A DNA stretch of 64,000 nucleotides from Marinobacter salicampi (GCF_011074795.1 NZ_JAAMPF010000036.1:310001-374000), one strand, 5' to 3'; shown: positions 40,311 through 50,396, numbered from the stretch's first letter. Program-made: numbers and translations. Notes: generated from the letters alone by a model not told the origin.

Positions 40311-41798
40311 ATGAACTACAGCGACTTGCGCGATTTCATCGACCAGCTTGAAAAGCAGGGCGAACTGAAACGTATCCGTGTGGAAGTAGACCCCTACCTG
40401 GAAATGACCGAAATCTGTGACCGGACGCTTCGTGCCGGCGGTCCAGCGCTGCTGTTCGAAAACCCCAAGGGCTACGACATGCCTGTGCTGGCGAACCTGT
40501 TCGGAACACCAAAACGCGTGGCCATGGGCATGGGGCAGGACGATGTCGCCAGCCTGAGGGACGTGGGCAAGTTGCTGGCTTTTCTGAAGGAGCCGGATCC
40601 GCCGAAAGGCTTCCGCGATGCCCTGGAAAAGTTTCCGGTATTTCGCAAAGTTATGAAGATGAGCCCCAAGGTTCTGCGTTCGGCTCCCTGTCAGGACGTC
40701 GTGATCGAAAAGGCAGACGTTGATCTCGGGCGGATTCCTGTACAGCACTGCTGGCCGGGTGATGCGGGTCCCCTTGTGACCTGGCCCCTGGTGATTACCC
40801 GTGGGCCCCATAAGGAGCGTCAGAATCTGGGCATATACCGCCAGCAGGTTATCGGGCCCAATCGCCTCATCATGCGTTGGCTGAGCCATCGTGGCGGTGC
40901 TCTGGATTACCTTGAGTGGCAAAAGGCACATCCTGGCGAGCCCTTTCCCATTGCGGTGGCCCTGGGCGCAGACCCTGCCACTATATTGGGTGCCGTCACA
41001 CCGGTGCCGGATTCCCTGTCGGAATATGCATTTGCCGGACTGCTCAGGGGCGCCCGTACAGAACTGGTCAAGGCCGGCCTAAGCGATCTGCAGGTGCCGG
41101 CAAGCGCCGAAATTGTTCTGGAAGGCTTCATATATCCGGACGACACGGCACCGGAAGGGCCATTCGGGGACCACACCGGCTACTACAATGAAGTTGAGCA
41201 GTTTCCGGTGTTTACCGTGGAGCGTATGACTCACCGACGCAATCCTATCTATCACAGTACCTATACCGGTCGGCCACCGGATGAGCCGGCGATTCTTGGG
41301 GTGGCGCTCAACGAGGTGTTCATTCCCATTCTTCAGAAACAGTTTCCGGAGATTGTAGATTTTTACCTGCCGCCGGAAGGCTGCTCGTATCGGCTGGCCA
41401 TTGTCACCATGAAAAAACAGTACCCCGGCCACGCCAAGCGGGTGATGATGGGAGTGTGGTCTTTTCTGCGCCAGTTCATGTACACCAAATTCGTGATTGT
41501 AACCGATGACGACGTCAATGCCCGGGACTGGAAAGACGTGATCTGGGCGATGACGACCCGCATGGACCCTGCCAGGGACACAGTTCTGGTGGAAAACACC
41601 CCGATCGATTACCTGGATTTCGCGTCGCCAGTAGCCGGGCTTGGTTCTAAAATGGGACTTGATGCCACCAACAAGTGGCCCGGCGAAACAACCCGGGAAT
41701 GGGGAACGCCCATCACCATGACGGCTGACGTGAAACAGAGGGTGGATGAGATCTGGGACCAGTTGGGCCTTGAACTTCCGCCCGCGCACCCCGATTAA
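40311..41798 (+). CDS. ubiD: 4-hydroxy-3-polyprenylbenzoate decarboxylase
   Basis: A 495-residue UbiD family decarboxylase of ubiquinone synthesis, which uses prenylated FMN. IYRQQVIGPNRLIMRWLSHR, the E-x-P-FGDHTGYY segment (PEGPFGDHTGYYN) and CSYRLAIVTMKKQYPGHAKR are conserved. Length is as in E. coli UbiD. It follows rho, the order known from pseudomonads. Confidence 0.95.
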   Translation: MNYSDLRDFIDQLEKQGELKRIRVEVDPYLEMTEICDRTLRAGGPALLFENPKGYDMPVLANLFGTPKRVAMGMGQDDVASLRDVGKLLAFLKEPDPPKGFRDALEKFPVFRKVMKMSPKVLRSAPCQDVVIEKADVDLGRIPVQHCWPGDAGPLVTWPLVITRGPHKERQNLGIYRQQVIGPNRLIMRWLSHRGGALDYLEWQKAHPGEPFPIAVALGADPATILGAVTPVPDSLSEYAFAGLLRGARTELVKAGLSDLQVPASAEIVLEGFIYPDDTAPEGPFGDHTGYYNEVEQFPVFTVERMTHRRNPIYHSTYTGRPPDEPAILGVALNEVFIPILQKQFPEIVDFYLPPEGCSYRLAIVTMKKQYPGHAKRVMMGVWSFLRQFMYTKFVIVTDDDVNARDWKDVIWAMTTRMDPARDTVLVENTPIDYLDFASPVAGLGSKMGLDATNKWPGETTREWGTPITMTADVKQRVDEIWDQLGLELPPAHPD

Positions 41799-41813
41799 TA
41801 GGGCTCATGGGCC

Positions 41814-42833
41814 ATGGCTAAGTCTGCGGAGAAGGACGTCGCTTTTCGGGTCCGGTTGCAGCCGTCCGGGCTCGCCTTCCTGGCAGACCCTGAGGCCGAC
41901 CTGCTGACTGCTGCCGGCAAAGCGGGGATTGCGGTGCCGTCGGCCTGCCGGAATGGCGTTTGTGAGCTTTGCGAGGCCAACCTGAGCAAGGGCTCGGCCC
42001 TGAATACCCGTAACCAGAAGACAATAACCGATACTGGCCGCCTGATGCTTTGCCGTACCCGGGCCGTTAGTGACCTTGAACTGGAGATTGAGGCCGTTAT
42101 GGCAGCTGGAGAGAACAAGCCCCGGAAGTTTCAGGCCCATGTGGCCGACCTGCGGTCCATTAGCCATGACGTATACCGGGTGGAGCTTCAACTGCCGCGC
42201 CGTCGCGAGCTGGATTTTCACGCCGGCCAGTATCTATCTGTGGTACTGCCGGACGCCGAGCCCTGTTATTTTTCCATCGCCAGCAGTCCCCGGGCCGAGC
42301 GCCTTGAGCTCCACATACAGGCTACGCCGGACTGGGTCTCCGCCCAGCGTGTGATTGATGCGCTCAAGTCGGGGGAACAGGTGACCCTGGAGCTGCCCAA
42401 CGGCCGGGCATGTCTGGCGTCAGCGCCGGAAAAGCCCCTTCTGATGGTGGCGGCCGGCACCGGGTTTGCTCAGATGAAAAGCGTTGTGGATTATCTTCAG
42501 GAGCTCGATCACCGCCACCCCGTCACCCTGTTCTGGGGGGTACGGCGGCACGAGGATATGTACCTGCGATCCCTGGCCCAGCAGTGGCATGAGGAGTGGG
42601 TTCCGTTTACCTTCGTGCCGGTGGTGGCGGATGATGAAGACAGCGACTGGTCAGGACACCATGATCGGCTGGTACGGACCGTACTGGCGTCTACTGAGAA
42701 CTGGCGGAACGTGGAGGTCATGGCCAGCGGCTCGCCGACCATGGTTTACACTCTTCTGGACGCACTGGTCGAAGCCGGACTTCCACCCCGGGCATTCCAT
42801 TCCGACGTGCTGGAATACGCCCCGAGGCACTGA
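41814..42833 (+). CDS. 2Fe-2S flavin/NAD(P)H oxidoreductase
   Basis: A 339-residue electron-transfer protein. Residues 10-95 form a plant-type [2Fe-2S] ferredoxin with CRNGVCELC and a later Cys (MLCRT). Then a FAD-binding ferredoxin-reductase domain (YFSIASSP) and an NAD-binding domain (MVAAGTGFAQMKSV) follow. Related proteins are annotated as CDP-6-deoxy-delta-3,4-glucoseen reductase, but the location right after ubiD suggests a role close to flavin supply or ubiquinone synthesis; this is inference. Confidence 0.87.
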   Translation: MAKSAEKDVAFRVRLQPSGLAFLADPEADLLTAAGKAGIAVPSACRNGVCELCEANLSKGSALNTRNQKTITDTGRLMLCRTRAVSDLELEIEAVMAAGENKPRKFQAHVADLRSISHDVYRVELQLPRRRELDFHAGQYLSVVLPDAEPCYFSIASSPRAERLELHIQATPDWVSAQRVIDALKSGEQVTLELPNGRACLASAPEKPLLMVAAGTGFAQMKSVVDYLQELDHRHPVTLFWGVRRHEDMYLRSLAQQWHEEWVPFTFVPVVADDEDSDWSGHHDRLVRTVLASTENWRNVEVMASGSPTMVYTLLDALVEAGLPPRAFHSDVLEYAPRH

Positions 42834-42840
42834 CCCGCGT

Positions 42841-44076
42841 TCAGGCCTTGGGCATGGGTAGATCAGGCAGGCCGCTGTCTTTCACCAGACCCTGCATCAG
42901 AAGCTTCACGCTGGTCTGGTCTTCGCCCATGTGGGCATTCAGCCGGCTCAGTTCCGCTATAGTTTCACGGCTTCGTTTCAGTCTCAGGCTGGTTTCGAAA
43001 TACTCCCGCGCCTTGCCCCAGAGTTCATTACGCAGACTCAGCCTGCCCAGTGCGAGCAAAAGCTCTGGGTTGTTGGGCCGGTCCTGGAGCCAGCGCTCCG
43101 CAACGAGTAGTTGCTCATCCGGCTTCAGGCCTCTAAGGCGTCCGTACAGATTCACCAGTTCATCACTCCAGTGATTTCGCAGGACTTTGCGAACCAGGGT
43201 TTCGGCCTGGGCTTCGTCACCCAGAGCCGCCAGCAGGCGGGCGTATTCGTGAATGGTGTGGTTGTCTTTGCGCATGGCGCCTGGAAGCTCGTCCCATAAA
43301 CGGGTAAGCGGTTCCAGACTGATGCCTCCCTCTGACTGACGGCGACATTCTTCCGCTGCCTGATGCAGGAGGTGATGCCAGGTTGTCCTTTCGAGTTGCT
43401 GAAGCTCATCCTTGTCAATCAGTTCCCGCTTGCGCATCTCGGGCAGCAGTTTCGACAGTTCGCGCCAGTCTTCCAGGCGCACGTAGGTATTTTTCAACAG
43501 CTTCAACACGAACGGATGCTGGGGTGCCTGCTTGCGGAGACGGATCAGTGTGGCCAGGGCCTGTTCTAGGCGATTGCCCGCCAGTTGCAGTTGTGCCTGG
43601 GTAATACCGACCGCCATATCAGAACCGGGGGTGCTCTCGAATGCCTTGCGCAGGAGTTCGTCCACAGCTTTATGATCGCCGGCCTCAAACGCCGCCTGGG
43701 CAGCGGCCAGGTAGTTGATCAAAGGCGTGTCGGCCTGGTTTGCAGAAGCTTCCAAAAGTTTGCGGGCACGGGGCCAGTTACCCTCGGCCAGGGCAAGAAG
43801 ACCCTGGGTGGTACGACGCCTTGCCCGTCGTTCGTTGCCACGGGATAGCCAGCCGGTGAGGGCGCCTGCACCGTGGCTGAAACGCCGTACCAGGCCAAAC
43901 ACAAGCAGGATCAGGCCGATCAGCAGAAGCAGGGCCCCGAGCCCAACCCAGAAATTGGTCTCGATCAGGTAATGGCCGAGACTGATGCGGATATACCCGA
44001 GATCGTATTGCAGGCCAAGGCTCAGGCCAGCGCCAATCAGAAGTGCGATCAGAATAATAAGGAGCAGTCGAATCAT
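42841..44076 (-). CDS. hemY: HemY, heme-synthesis associated TPR protein
   Basis: A 411-residue protein with two N-terminal membrane helices (LLLIILIALLIGAG and WVGLGALLLLIGLILLVFGL) and a C-terminal TPR region. It is the Enterobacteria/Pseudomonas-type HemY (unrelated to the protoporphyrinogen oxidase of that name), co-transcribed with hemC/D/X. Its exact function is not established. It overlaps hemX by 4 bp. Confidence 0.9.
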   Translation of the reverse strand: MIRLLLIILIALLIGAGLSLGLQYDLGYIRISLGHYLIETNFWVGLGALLLLIGLILLVFGLVRRFSHGAGALTGWLSRGNERRARRRTTQGLLALAEGNWPRARKLLEASANQADTPLINYLAAAQAAFEAGDHKAVDELLRKAFESTPGSDMAVGITQAQLQLAGNRLEQALATLIRLRKQAPQHPFVLKLLKNTYVRLEDWRELSKLLPEMRKRELIDKDELQQLERTTWHHLLHQAAEECRRQSEGGISLEPLTRLWDELPGAMRKDNHTIHEYARLLAALGDEAQAETLVRKVLRNHWSDELVNLYGRLRGLKPDEQLLVAERWLQDRPNNPELLLALGRLSLRNELWGKAREYFETSLRLKRSRETIAELSRLNAHMGEDQTSVKLLMQGLVKDSGLPDLPMPKA

Positions 44077-45233
44077 GAGTCTGCGTCCTGGTCAGTGGCA
44101 CCGGAGTCCTGGCTCCCATTCTGTTGTTCTGCAGATTCACCCTGGTTCTCATCCTGGTTCCCGCTGTCTGAGCCGCCGGCGTCGTTCAGCCTGCCTTCAA
44201 GTCTGGCTTTGAGCAGATTGAGGGACTTGCTGATATCCGGTAGTTCCGGCGAGATGTTCTTTTCGCTCAACTCACTGAGGGTGGACTGTAAAGCACGGAC
44301 ACGTTCGTCGCTTTCGTCATACCAGGTCCCCAGACTCTCCCGGGCCTTGGCCAGGGCACGTTCGTAAAGCATCTGGTCGCCGCCCAGAAGAGCCAGTTCG
44401 GCTTCCTCCAGCATCAACTGGATATTGAGTCTGGCGTAGGCGCTTTGCTCCGGTGATAGCATGGGACGTGCGGGCTCATCCAGCCTTCGGATGACCACCA
44501 TGCTGGCCAGGGTTTCCCGGGTTTGGTGCCAGGCCCGTTTCAGCATGTTGTCGTCGGTTTCTTTGGCATCCGCCGCTTCCGGCTCAGGGGCCTCTCTGTC
44601 ACCAGGAAGCGCGCTGTCTGTCAGGTTCTGAACGGTCTCTATCGCAGCTTCCAGTTGCAGGTACAGGCCGGTCCGGTCGACGTCGGCTATGGACTTGAGC
44701 GCCATGATTTCCCGGGCCAGTTGCTGACGGACAGGGTAGACGCCCACATCGTCCGTTTCGGCCAATACCTCGTCGGCGGATTTCAGCACCGCCAGGGCAC
44801 CCTCGTAGTCTTTTTCTATCAACAGGCGCTGGTTGGCGATGCGCAGAAGATATTCCGCTTCCGCCAGCAACCAGTCGGTCCGGGTCCGGTCGCCGGTTTC
44901 CAGCAGTTCACGCGCATTGTGATCAATCTGGCGCTGCTGGGTGGCGAGCATTTCCCGCTGTTCCGCCAGTCTGTTCTCCAGGGACTGCAGGCGCTGGGAC
45001 TGCTGGTTACCGCTCTGACTGTAGTTGTTCTCCAGGCGTTCGGTGGTTTCGGTCACATCAGTCAGTTTCTGCTCCAGGGACTGCTGCTCTTGCCATTGCA
45101 GCCAGCCCCAGAACGCGACCGCCACACTCAGCGCCAGCGCAATGATAACCAGTAGCCATAGGGGCCAGGTACGAACGGGTTTGGGATTGGGCTGAGCAAC
45201 CTTGGCAGGCAGTTGCGAATTGGTGTCAGTCAC
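44073..45233 (-). CDS. hemX: HemX-like membrane protein
   Basis: A 386-residue protein with a single N-terminal helix (WPLWLLVIIALALSVAVAFW) followed by a long coiled coil (about residues 50-115) and a HemX domain (WLLAEAEYLLRIANQRL; SPEQSAYARLNIQLMLEEA). Often annotated as uroporphyrinogen-III C-methyltransferase, but it lacks the SAM-binding methyltransferase domain. The C terminus is a low-complexity Gln/Asp/Gly tail. Confidence 0.92.
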   Translation of the reverse strand: MTDTNSQLPAKVAQPNPKPVRTWPLWLLVIIALALSVAVAFWGWLQWQEQQSLEQKLTDVTETTERLENNYSQSGNQQSQRLQSLENRLAEQREMLATQQRQIDHNARELLETGDRTRTDWLLAEAEYLLRIANQRLLIEKDYEGALAVLKSADEVLAETDDVGVYPVRQQLAREIMALKSIADVDRTGLYLQLEAAIETVQNLTDSALPGDREAPEPEAADAKETDDNMLKRAWHQTRETLASMVVIRRLDEPARPMLSPEQSAYARLNIQLMLEEAELALLGGDQMLYERALAKARESLGTWYDESDERVRALQSTLSELSEKNISPELPDISKSLNLLKARLEGRLNDAGGSDSGNQDENQGESAEQQNGSQDSGATDQDADS

Positions 45234-45254
45234 AGGCGTCCTTATCTGGATTTT

Positions 45255-46061
45255 TTAGTCAGACTGTTGAGCACGGTCAGTGTTGGTCAGATGGCGGGCA
45301 ATGCATTCGGCAATCGCCTCATCCGCCAGGTGCTCAGGTGTGCACACTCTTTGAAAGCCGGCGGCGCGGGCCTGTTGTGCTATGCGCTCGACGGGCACCA
45401 CCAGCAATCGCTTTTTTAGATTATGGTCGCTATTCTCACCTAGCGCGATGAGATTGTTCAATGTTTCCCCCGACAGCGCAACGATAGCGTGGGGAGAAAA
45501 GCCGCCAAGGTGGCCAAAAAGTTCGCTGGCCGACAAGGCTGGGCAGTGGCGCTCATACAGGGGGAGTTCAGCAACACTGGCGCCGCGCTGATTCAATGTG
45601 TCCCGAATCAGTTCCCGCCCGTGAGCACCACGGGCCAGCAATACCCGTTGTTGCTCGACCTGCTGCAAGGCAGGCAGTGCCAGCAGGTCTTCACTGGTAA
45701 ACCCCCGGGCCGGCTTGAGCGGAGAGAGCCCCGCGGCTTCAAGGACGGCACTGGTACCGGAGCCGACCCCGTACCAGTTTAGACCAACCGGAAACTGTGG
45801 CCACCACGGGTCGATCCGGGCGAGCAGCAGCCGTGCAGCATGGGGGCTGACAGCAATCACATGCTGGAATTGATCCAGGTTCTGTACAAGCCCTCTCTGG
45901 GCTGCCGTTTCGGACAGATCACGGCGCTCGATCAGGGACATTACCCGAGCCGTAGCGCCAGCCCTGGCCAGCGATTGTTGTAACCGCTGGGCTTCTGGCC
46001 GGGGCCGACAGACCAGGACCCGGCAGCCTGCAAGCGGGCCTTCAGGTAGGGGTGTGGCCAT
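45255..46061 (-). CDS. hemD: Uroporphyrinogen-III synthase
   Basis: A 268-residue HemD which cyclises hydroxymethylbilane to uroporphyrinogen III. VLVCRPRPEAQRL, IAVSPHAARLLL, GVGSGTSAVLEAAG, LLARGAHGRELI and YERHCPALS are in the right order. The ATG at 46061 is chosen; the longer frame up to 46238 is just overlap with hemC. It overlaps the hemC end by 20 bp. Confidence 0.9.
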   Translation of the reverse strand: MATPLPEGPLAGCRVLVCRPRPEAQRLQQSLARAGATARVMSLIERRDLSETAAQRGLVQNLDQFQHVIAVSPHAARLLLARIDPWWPQFPVGLNWYGVGSGTSAVLEAAGLSPLKPARGFTSEDLLALPALQQVEQQRVLLARGAHGRELIRDTLNQRGASVAELPLYERHCPALSASELFGHLGGFSPHAIVALSGETLNNLIALGENSDHNLKKRLLVVPVERIAQQARAAGFQRVCTPEHLADEAIAECIARHLTNTDRAQQSD

Positions 46062-46983
46062 AGATCTCAGCCAGTACCCGGTCTGCTCCCATGGCCAGAA
46101 GTTCTTCCGCCAGTTTGCGGCCGAGTTCTTCACCTTCAGCCCGGGACGCGCGGCCTTCCACCCGGAACACCTCAGTGCCGTCGACTGCGCCCACCAGGCC
46201 CCTGAGCCAGAGCGTGTCGTCGTCTTCGAGCAGGGCATAGGCGGCGATAGGAACCTGGCAGCCGCCCTGTAGCCGCTTGTTCAAGGCGCGTTCGGCCTTG
46301 ACTCGATCGGAAGAGTCCCGATGATCCAGAGAGCCCAGCATGTCGATGAGCTCCTGATCGTCGAGACGACACTCGATGCCCAGGGCGCCCTGGCCAACAG
46401 CGGGCAGGGAGATGGTGTCGGGCATGGCGTAGCGAATGCGTTCGTCGAATCCCAGCCGTTTCAGGCCCGAGCTTGCCAGCACAATAGCATCGAATTCGCC
46501 CGCATCGAGCTTGCCCAGGCGGGTATTAACATTGCCGCGCAGTGTTCGGATCCGGAGGTCCGGCCGGTAGGCCCGCAGCTGGCATTCGCGGCGCAGGCTG
46601 GCCGTGCCGACGACGGCACCCTGTGGCAGGGCATCGACGTTGGCGTAGTGGTTGCTGACGAAGGCATCGGTAGGGTCTTCTCGCTCACAGATGGCCACCA
46701 GGCCTAGCCCTTCCGGAAAGGTCATCGGAACGTCTTTCATCGAATGCACCGCCAGATCAGCGCGACCGTCGAGCATGGCTTCCTCAAGCTCCTTGACGAA
46801 CAGCGCTTTACCGCCGATCTTGGCCAGAGGTACATCAAGGATCTTGTCGCCCTGGGTCTTGATGCCCACAAGCTCAACCGTAATGTCGCTGTCCATGCGC
46901 TCAAGTTCGGATTTAATGTGTTCTGCCTGCCAGAGGGCAAGAGCGCTTCTTCGGGTGGCTATACGCAGGGTTCGTTTTGACAT
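46042..46983 (-). CDS. hemC: Porphobilinogen deaminase
   Basis: A 313-residue hydroxymethylbilane synthase. RIATRRSALALWQA at the start, VHSMKDVP, GTASLRRECQLRAYRPDL and the dipyrromethane-binding Cys in LQGGCQVPIAAYA are conserved. First gene of the hemC-hemD-hemX-hemY operon. algR lies 88 bp upstream on the same strand. Confidence 0.96.
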   Translation of the reverse strand: MSKRTLRIATRRSALALWQAEHIKSELERMDSDITVELVGIKTQGDKILDVPLAKIGGKALFVKELEEAMLDGRADLAVHSMKDVPMTFPEGLGLVAICEREDPTDAFVSNHYANVDALPQGAVVGTASLRRECQLRAYRPDLRIRTLRGNVNTRLGKLDAGEFDAIVLASSGLKRLGFDERIRYAMPDTISLPAVGQGALGIECRLDDQELIDMLGSLDHRDSSDRVKAERALNKRLQGGCQVPIAAYALLEDDDTLWLRGLVGAVDGTEVFRVEGRASRAEGEELGRKLAEELLAMGADRVLAEIYGHTPT

Positions 46984-47071
46984 GGTTTACTAGCTGGCCA
47001 GATTGAAAATGTAAGGCCCCAAGCCTAACCCCTGGCGAACAAAAAGTCCCGTTTCACCGGCAGCCACAGCG

Positions 47072-47818
47072 CTAACTCTGACTCAATTTGTTGCGAACGT
47101 CGGTCGTATGCCGGCGGCTCACGGGAAGCTCAATGTGGCCTGGACGCAGACGCAAGGAATAGGTCCCGTCGGGTCCCCGGGCAAGGGCCTGAATATGGCG
47201 GATGCCGGCCAGGGTCTGCCGGTGAATGCGCAGCAGGTGCTCCGGGTAGGCGCTTTCCAGTTCTTTTAGGGTGAAGTCGGTGACGGTTTCGCCGTGTGCG
47301 TGATGGATGGTGACGCATTTCTGATCGGCCTGGCAGTAGCGGATGCTGGCCATTTCGATCAGTTCCGTGCCGCGGTGGGTGCGGACAGCCAGTTGCGAGG
47401 CAGAGCCCGCCTCCCGCGCCTGAAGCGCCAGTAATTGCACCCGATTTATGCGACCGGCCCGAGCCAGGCCTTCCGCCAATGCTTCCTTGCGCACTGGCTT
47501 GAGAAGGTAGGCCACCGCCTGGACCTCAAAGGCCGTTATGGCGTAGTGGTCGTAGGCCGTGCAGAAAATGACCGCGGGAGGGTGGGTAAGCCGGTTGAGC
47601 TTTTCTGCCACCTCCATGCCGTCCATGCCAGGCATGCGTATATCGAGCAGCACGATGTCCGGCTCAAGTTCAGCGACCTGGTGCAGGGCCTGGTCGCCAT
47701 CACTGGCTTCGCCACAGGTCTGGTAGCCGGGAATCTGATCCACCAGGCGACGGATACGGTCCCGGGCCAGGGGCTCATCATCGGCAATCAGGATTCGCTG
47801 GGTCTCGGCCTGAATCAT
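47072..47818 (-). CDS. algR: AlgR-like LytTR response regulator
   Basis: A 248-residue regulator with a receiver domain (DDEPLARDRI; phospho-Asp in VLLDIRMPGMDG) and a C-terminal LytTR DNA-binding domain (TLKELESAYPEHLLRIHRQ). AlgR in pseudomonads controls alginate, twitching and virulence; the nearby hemCD and argH genes repeat the Pseudomonas order. It overlaps the sensor gene by 4 bp. Confidence 0.92.
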   Translation of the reverse strand: MIQAETQRILIADDEPLARDRIRRLVDQIPGYQTCGEASDGDQALHQVAELEPDIVLLDIRMPGMDGMEVAEKLNRLTHPPAVIFCTAYDHYAITAFEVQAVAYLLKPVRKEALAEGLARAGRINRVQLLALQAREAGSASQLAVRTHRGTELIEMASIRYCQADQKCVTIHHAHGETVTDFTLKELESAYPEHLLRIHRQTLAGIRHIQALARGPDGTYSLRLRPGHIELPVSRRHTTDVRNKLSQS

Positions 47819-48894
47819 GGCTGTCTGGCTCCACTACCCACTGTACCCACTGTCTGGCGCGGCAGGCGCAGAGTCACGGTATAAATATCGTTGTGCTGGC
47901 TGTTCTTCAGCACGGCTGTGTCCCCAAACAGCGCCCACAAACGGGCCTGAATGTTGTCAAGCGCCATACGGTTGCCCTCGTGGTGGATCTGGTCCTCCTT
48001 GGGGCGGGGGTTCTGAACCATCAGGTAGACAAACGCACCCTTCTGATAACCCTCAATCCGTACCCTACCGCCTTCGGGTCTTGGCTGAATACCATGATAG
48101 ATTGCATTCTCCACCAGGGGTTGCAGGGTCAGCGGCGGAATCGCCTGTCTTGCCAGCGCAGGGTCAACCTGCCACTCAACGGTCAGCCGTTTCTCAAGAC
48201 GCAGCCCCTCGATGACCAGATACCGTTCGCACAGGGACAACTCTTCACTCAGCGGCACCAGCCGGTCCTGGGTCCGGAGACTGGCGCGGAAAAGTTCGGA
48301 CAGGTCCAGCACAGCCTCCTCTGCCTGCTCGGGCCGGGTTGCGATGAGGCTGGCGATGGTGTTCATGCTATTGAACAGGAAATGAGGGTGGATCCTCGCC
48401 TGCAACGCCGTCAGCCGCGCCTGCATTTCAGCCTGACGCTGCTGCTGCCACTGGTGCTGGAGAAAGAAGTAGCGCAGCACCATCAGTGTAATGATCAGCG
48501 CCAGCAACACGTTGCGCCCCACCGCCTGCCATTGGACGGTGCTGGTCTGCGGGTTCAGCACCTGGTCGGCAAAGAGGCTGAACACCAGTACATCCAGCAG
48601 CACAACGACAGTAACCAGCGCCGTGACGCGAACCACGCTCAGGTGCTGGATGCGTCGACGCAGGGCGCAGATGATGGCCGCGCTGGTCAGCACGGTCCAC
48701 TGGGTGAACAGCGACAGCAGACCGAAGTAATGCCAGTCTATCCAGCCGGACTGGGCCCGGATAACCGCAAGCACCAGCACCATCAGCTCACTGGTGACCA
48801 GCAGCATAAAAACGGCGCGGACGCGACACAGGTCGGGTACGAAAAACTCTTCGCCGGACATTTCGCGGCGGATTTTACGACTGCCCGTGCTCAT
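47815..48894 (-). CDS. algZ: AlgZ/FimS-like sensor histidine kinase
   Basis: A 359-residue LytS/YehU-type sensor with four or so N-terminal membrane helices and a His_kinase domain. The phospho-acceptor segment is ARIHPHFLFNSMNTIASL. The N box is PLVENAIYHGI and the G region is unusual, as is normal for this class. ATG 48894 is preferred because family members reach FFVPDLC about 20 residues after their start; the longer frame begins at 48942. Confidence 0.88.
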   Translation of the reverse strand: MSTGSRKIRREMSGEEFFVPDLCRVRAVFMLLVTSELMVLVLAVIRAQSGWIDWHYFGLLSLFTQWTVLTSAAIICALRRRIQHLSVVRVTALVTVVVLLDVLVFSLFADQVLNPQTSTVQWQAVGRNVLLALIITLMVLRYFFLQHQWQQQRQAEMQARLTALQARIHPHFLFNSMNTIASLIATRPEQAEEAVLDLSELFRASLRTQDRLVPLSEELSLCERYLVIEGLRLEKRLTVEWQVDPALARQAIPPLTLQPLVENAIYHGIQPRPEGGRVRIEGYQKGAFVYLMVQNPRPKEDQIHHEGNRMALDNIQARLWALFGDTAVLKNSQHNDIYTVTLRLPRQTVGTVGSGARQP

Positions 48895-48917
48895 GCGGGT
48901 GAGAGTCTCCCAGAGAG

Positions 48918-48926
48918 TGTTATAAT
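48918..48926 (+). promoter_or_regulatory. Possible extended -10 promoter for argH
   Basis: TGTTATAAT about 70 bp before the argH start. The -35 region is poor. It lies between the divergent algZ and argH genes. Confidence 0.45.
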
Positions 48927-48998
48927 CCCGGCACATTTTCATTCAGGTCCGGCAGGCTGCTCAAGATAATGCCGGGCTGCTAGCAGGAAAGATAGACC

Positions 48999-50396
48999 AT
49001 GACTGATCAGAACAAGAGCGCCGAGAAACCATGGGGTGGCCGGTTCAGCGAACCGACCGATGCATTTGTGGAACGGTTCACAGCGTCGGTCGGATTTGAT
49101 CAGCGCCTGTATCACCACGACATTACAGGGTCTATCGCCCACGCCACCATGCTGGCAGAGGTCGGGGTGCTGACCGCTGACGAGAAAGACCAGATCATCG
49201 CTGGTCTCGACGAGGTACGGGCTGAGATAGAAAGCGGTGCCTTTGAGTGGTCCGTCAGTCTGGAAGATGTGCACATGAACATCGAGGCAAGCCTCACCAG
49301 GCGCATCGGTATAACAGGCAAAAAACTGCATACAGGTCGCAGCCGTAACGACCAGGTGGCCACCGATATCCGGCTCTACCTGCGGGACGAGATCGACGTG
49401 ATTGCCGAAGAGCTGACTCGCCTGCAGGCCGGCCTGCTGGACCTGGCCGAGCGCGAAGCCGAAACCATCATGCCCGGTTTCACCCATCTGCAGACGGCAC
49501 AGCCGGTCACTTTTGGCCACCACCTGCTGGCCTGGTACGAGATGCTGGTCCGGGACGCCGAGCGTTTGCGGGATTGCCGCAAGCGGGTCAATGTCATGCC
49601 ATTGGGCGCCGCCGCGCTGGCTGGCACCACCTACCCCATTGACCGGGCCATGACCGCAAGGCTACTGGGCTTTGATCGCGCCAGCGAGAACTCCCTGGAC
49701 TCGGTCAGTGACCGGGACTTTGCTATCGAATTCTGTGGCTTTGCGGCACTTCTGATGACCCACCTGTCCCGCTTCAGTGAGGAACTGGTGCTCTGGACCT
49801 CCGCCCAGTTCGATTTCGTTGATCTGCCGGATCGGTTCTGTACCGGCTCGTCAATCATGCCCCAGAAAAAGAACCCGGACGTGCCGGAGTTGGTGCGGGG
49901 CAAGACCGGGCGGGTCAACGGGCATCTGATCAGTCTGCTGACCCTGATGAAGGGCCAGCCCCTGGCCTATAACAAGGACAATCAGGAAGACAAGGAACCC
50001 CTGTTCGACACCGTCGATACGGTGAAGGGCTGCCTGAAGGCCTACGCCGACATGGTGCCCGCTATCCGTGCCCGTGCCGACAACATGCGCACCGCGGCCA
50101 AGAAGGGTTTCTCAACCGCCACCGACCTGGCGGATTACCTGGTCAAACAGGGGGTGGCCTTCCGGGATGCCCACGAAATTGTTGGCAAGGCCGTGGCGTT
50201 CGGGGTTGCGCAGAAACGTGATCTCTCTGACATGACGTTGGCGGAACTGCAGCAGTTCTCCGATGTCATCGGCGACGATGTATTCGATGTCCTGACCCTC
50301 GAAGGCTCGGTGCAGGCCAGGGATCATCTGGGCGGCACCGCGCCAAAGCAGGTGCGGGCAGCGATTGCCCGGGCCCGGGCCGGACTGGGCGACTAG
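48999..50396 (+). CDS. argH: Argininosuccinate lyase
   Basis: A 465-residue lyase, last step of arginine synthesis. The fumarase-superfamily signature GSSIMPQKKNPDVPE and N-terminal WGGRFSEPTDAF are intact, as is LHTGRSRNDQVATDIRL. It ends with a stop overlapping that of the convergent PAS-GGDEF-EAL gene (CTAG). Confidence 0.97.
   Translation: MTDQNKSAEKPWGGRFSEPTDAFVERFTASVGFDQRLYHHDITGSIAHATMLAEVGVLTADEKDQIIAGLDEVRAEIESGAFEWSVSLEDVHMNIEASLTRRIGITGKKLHTGRSRNDQVATDIRLYLRDEIDVIAEELTRLQAGLLDLAEREAETIMPGFTHLQTAQPVTFGHHLLAWYEMLVRDAERLRDCRKRVNVMPLGAAALAGTTYPIDRAMTARLLGFDRASENSLDSVSDRDFAIEFCGFAALLMTHLSRFSEELVLWTSAQFDFVDLPDRFCTGSSIMPQKKNPDVPELVRGKTGRVNGHLISLLTLMKGQPLAYNKDNQEDKEPLFDTVDTVKGCLKAYADMVPAIRARADNMRTAAKKGFSTATDLADYLVKQGVAFRDAHEIVGKAVAFGVAQKRDLSDMTLAELQQFSDVIGDDVFDVLTLEGSVQARDHLGGTAPKQVRAAIARARAGLGD

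Noticed and set aside
44073..45233. Methyltransferase function for HemX
   Set aside because: Only an anchor, coiled coil and HemX domain are present; no SAM-binding methyltransferase domain.
48999..50396. Regulatory link between algZ and argH from their shared upstream region
   Set aside because: Only a weak extended -10 is visible; no common operator could be identified.
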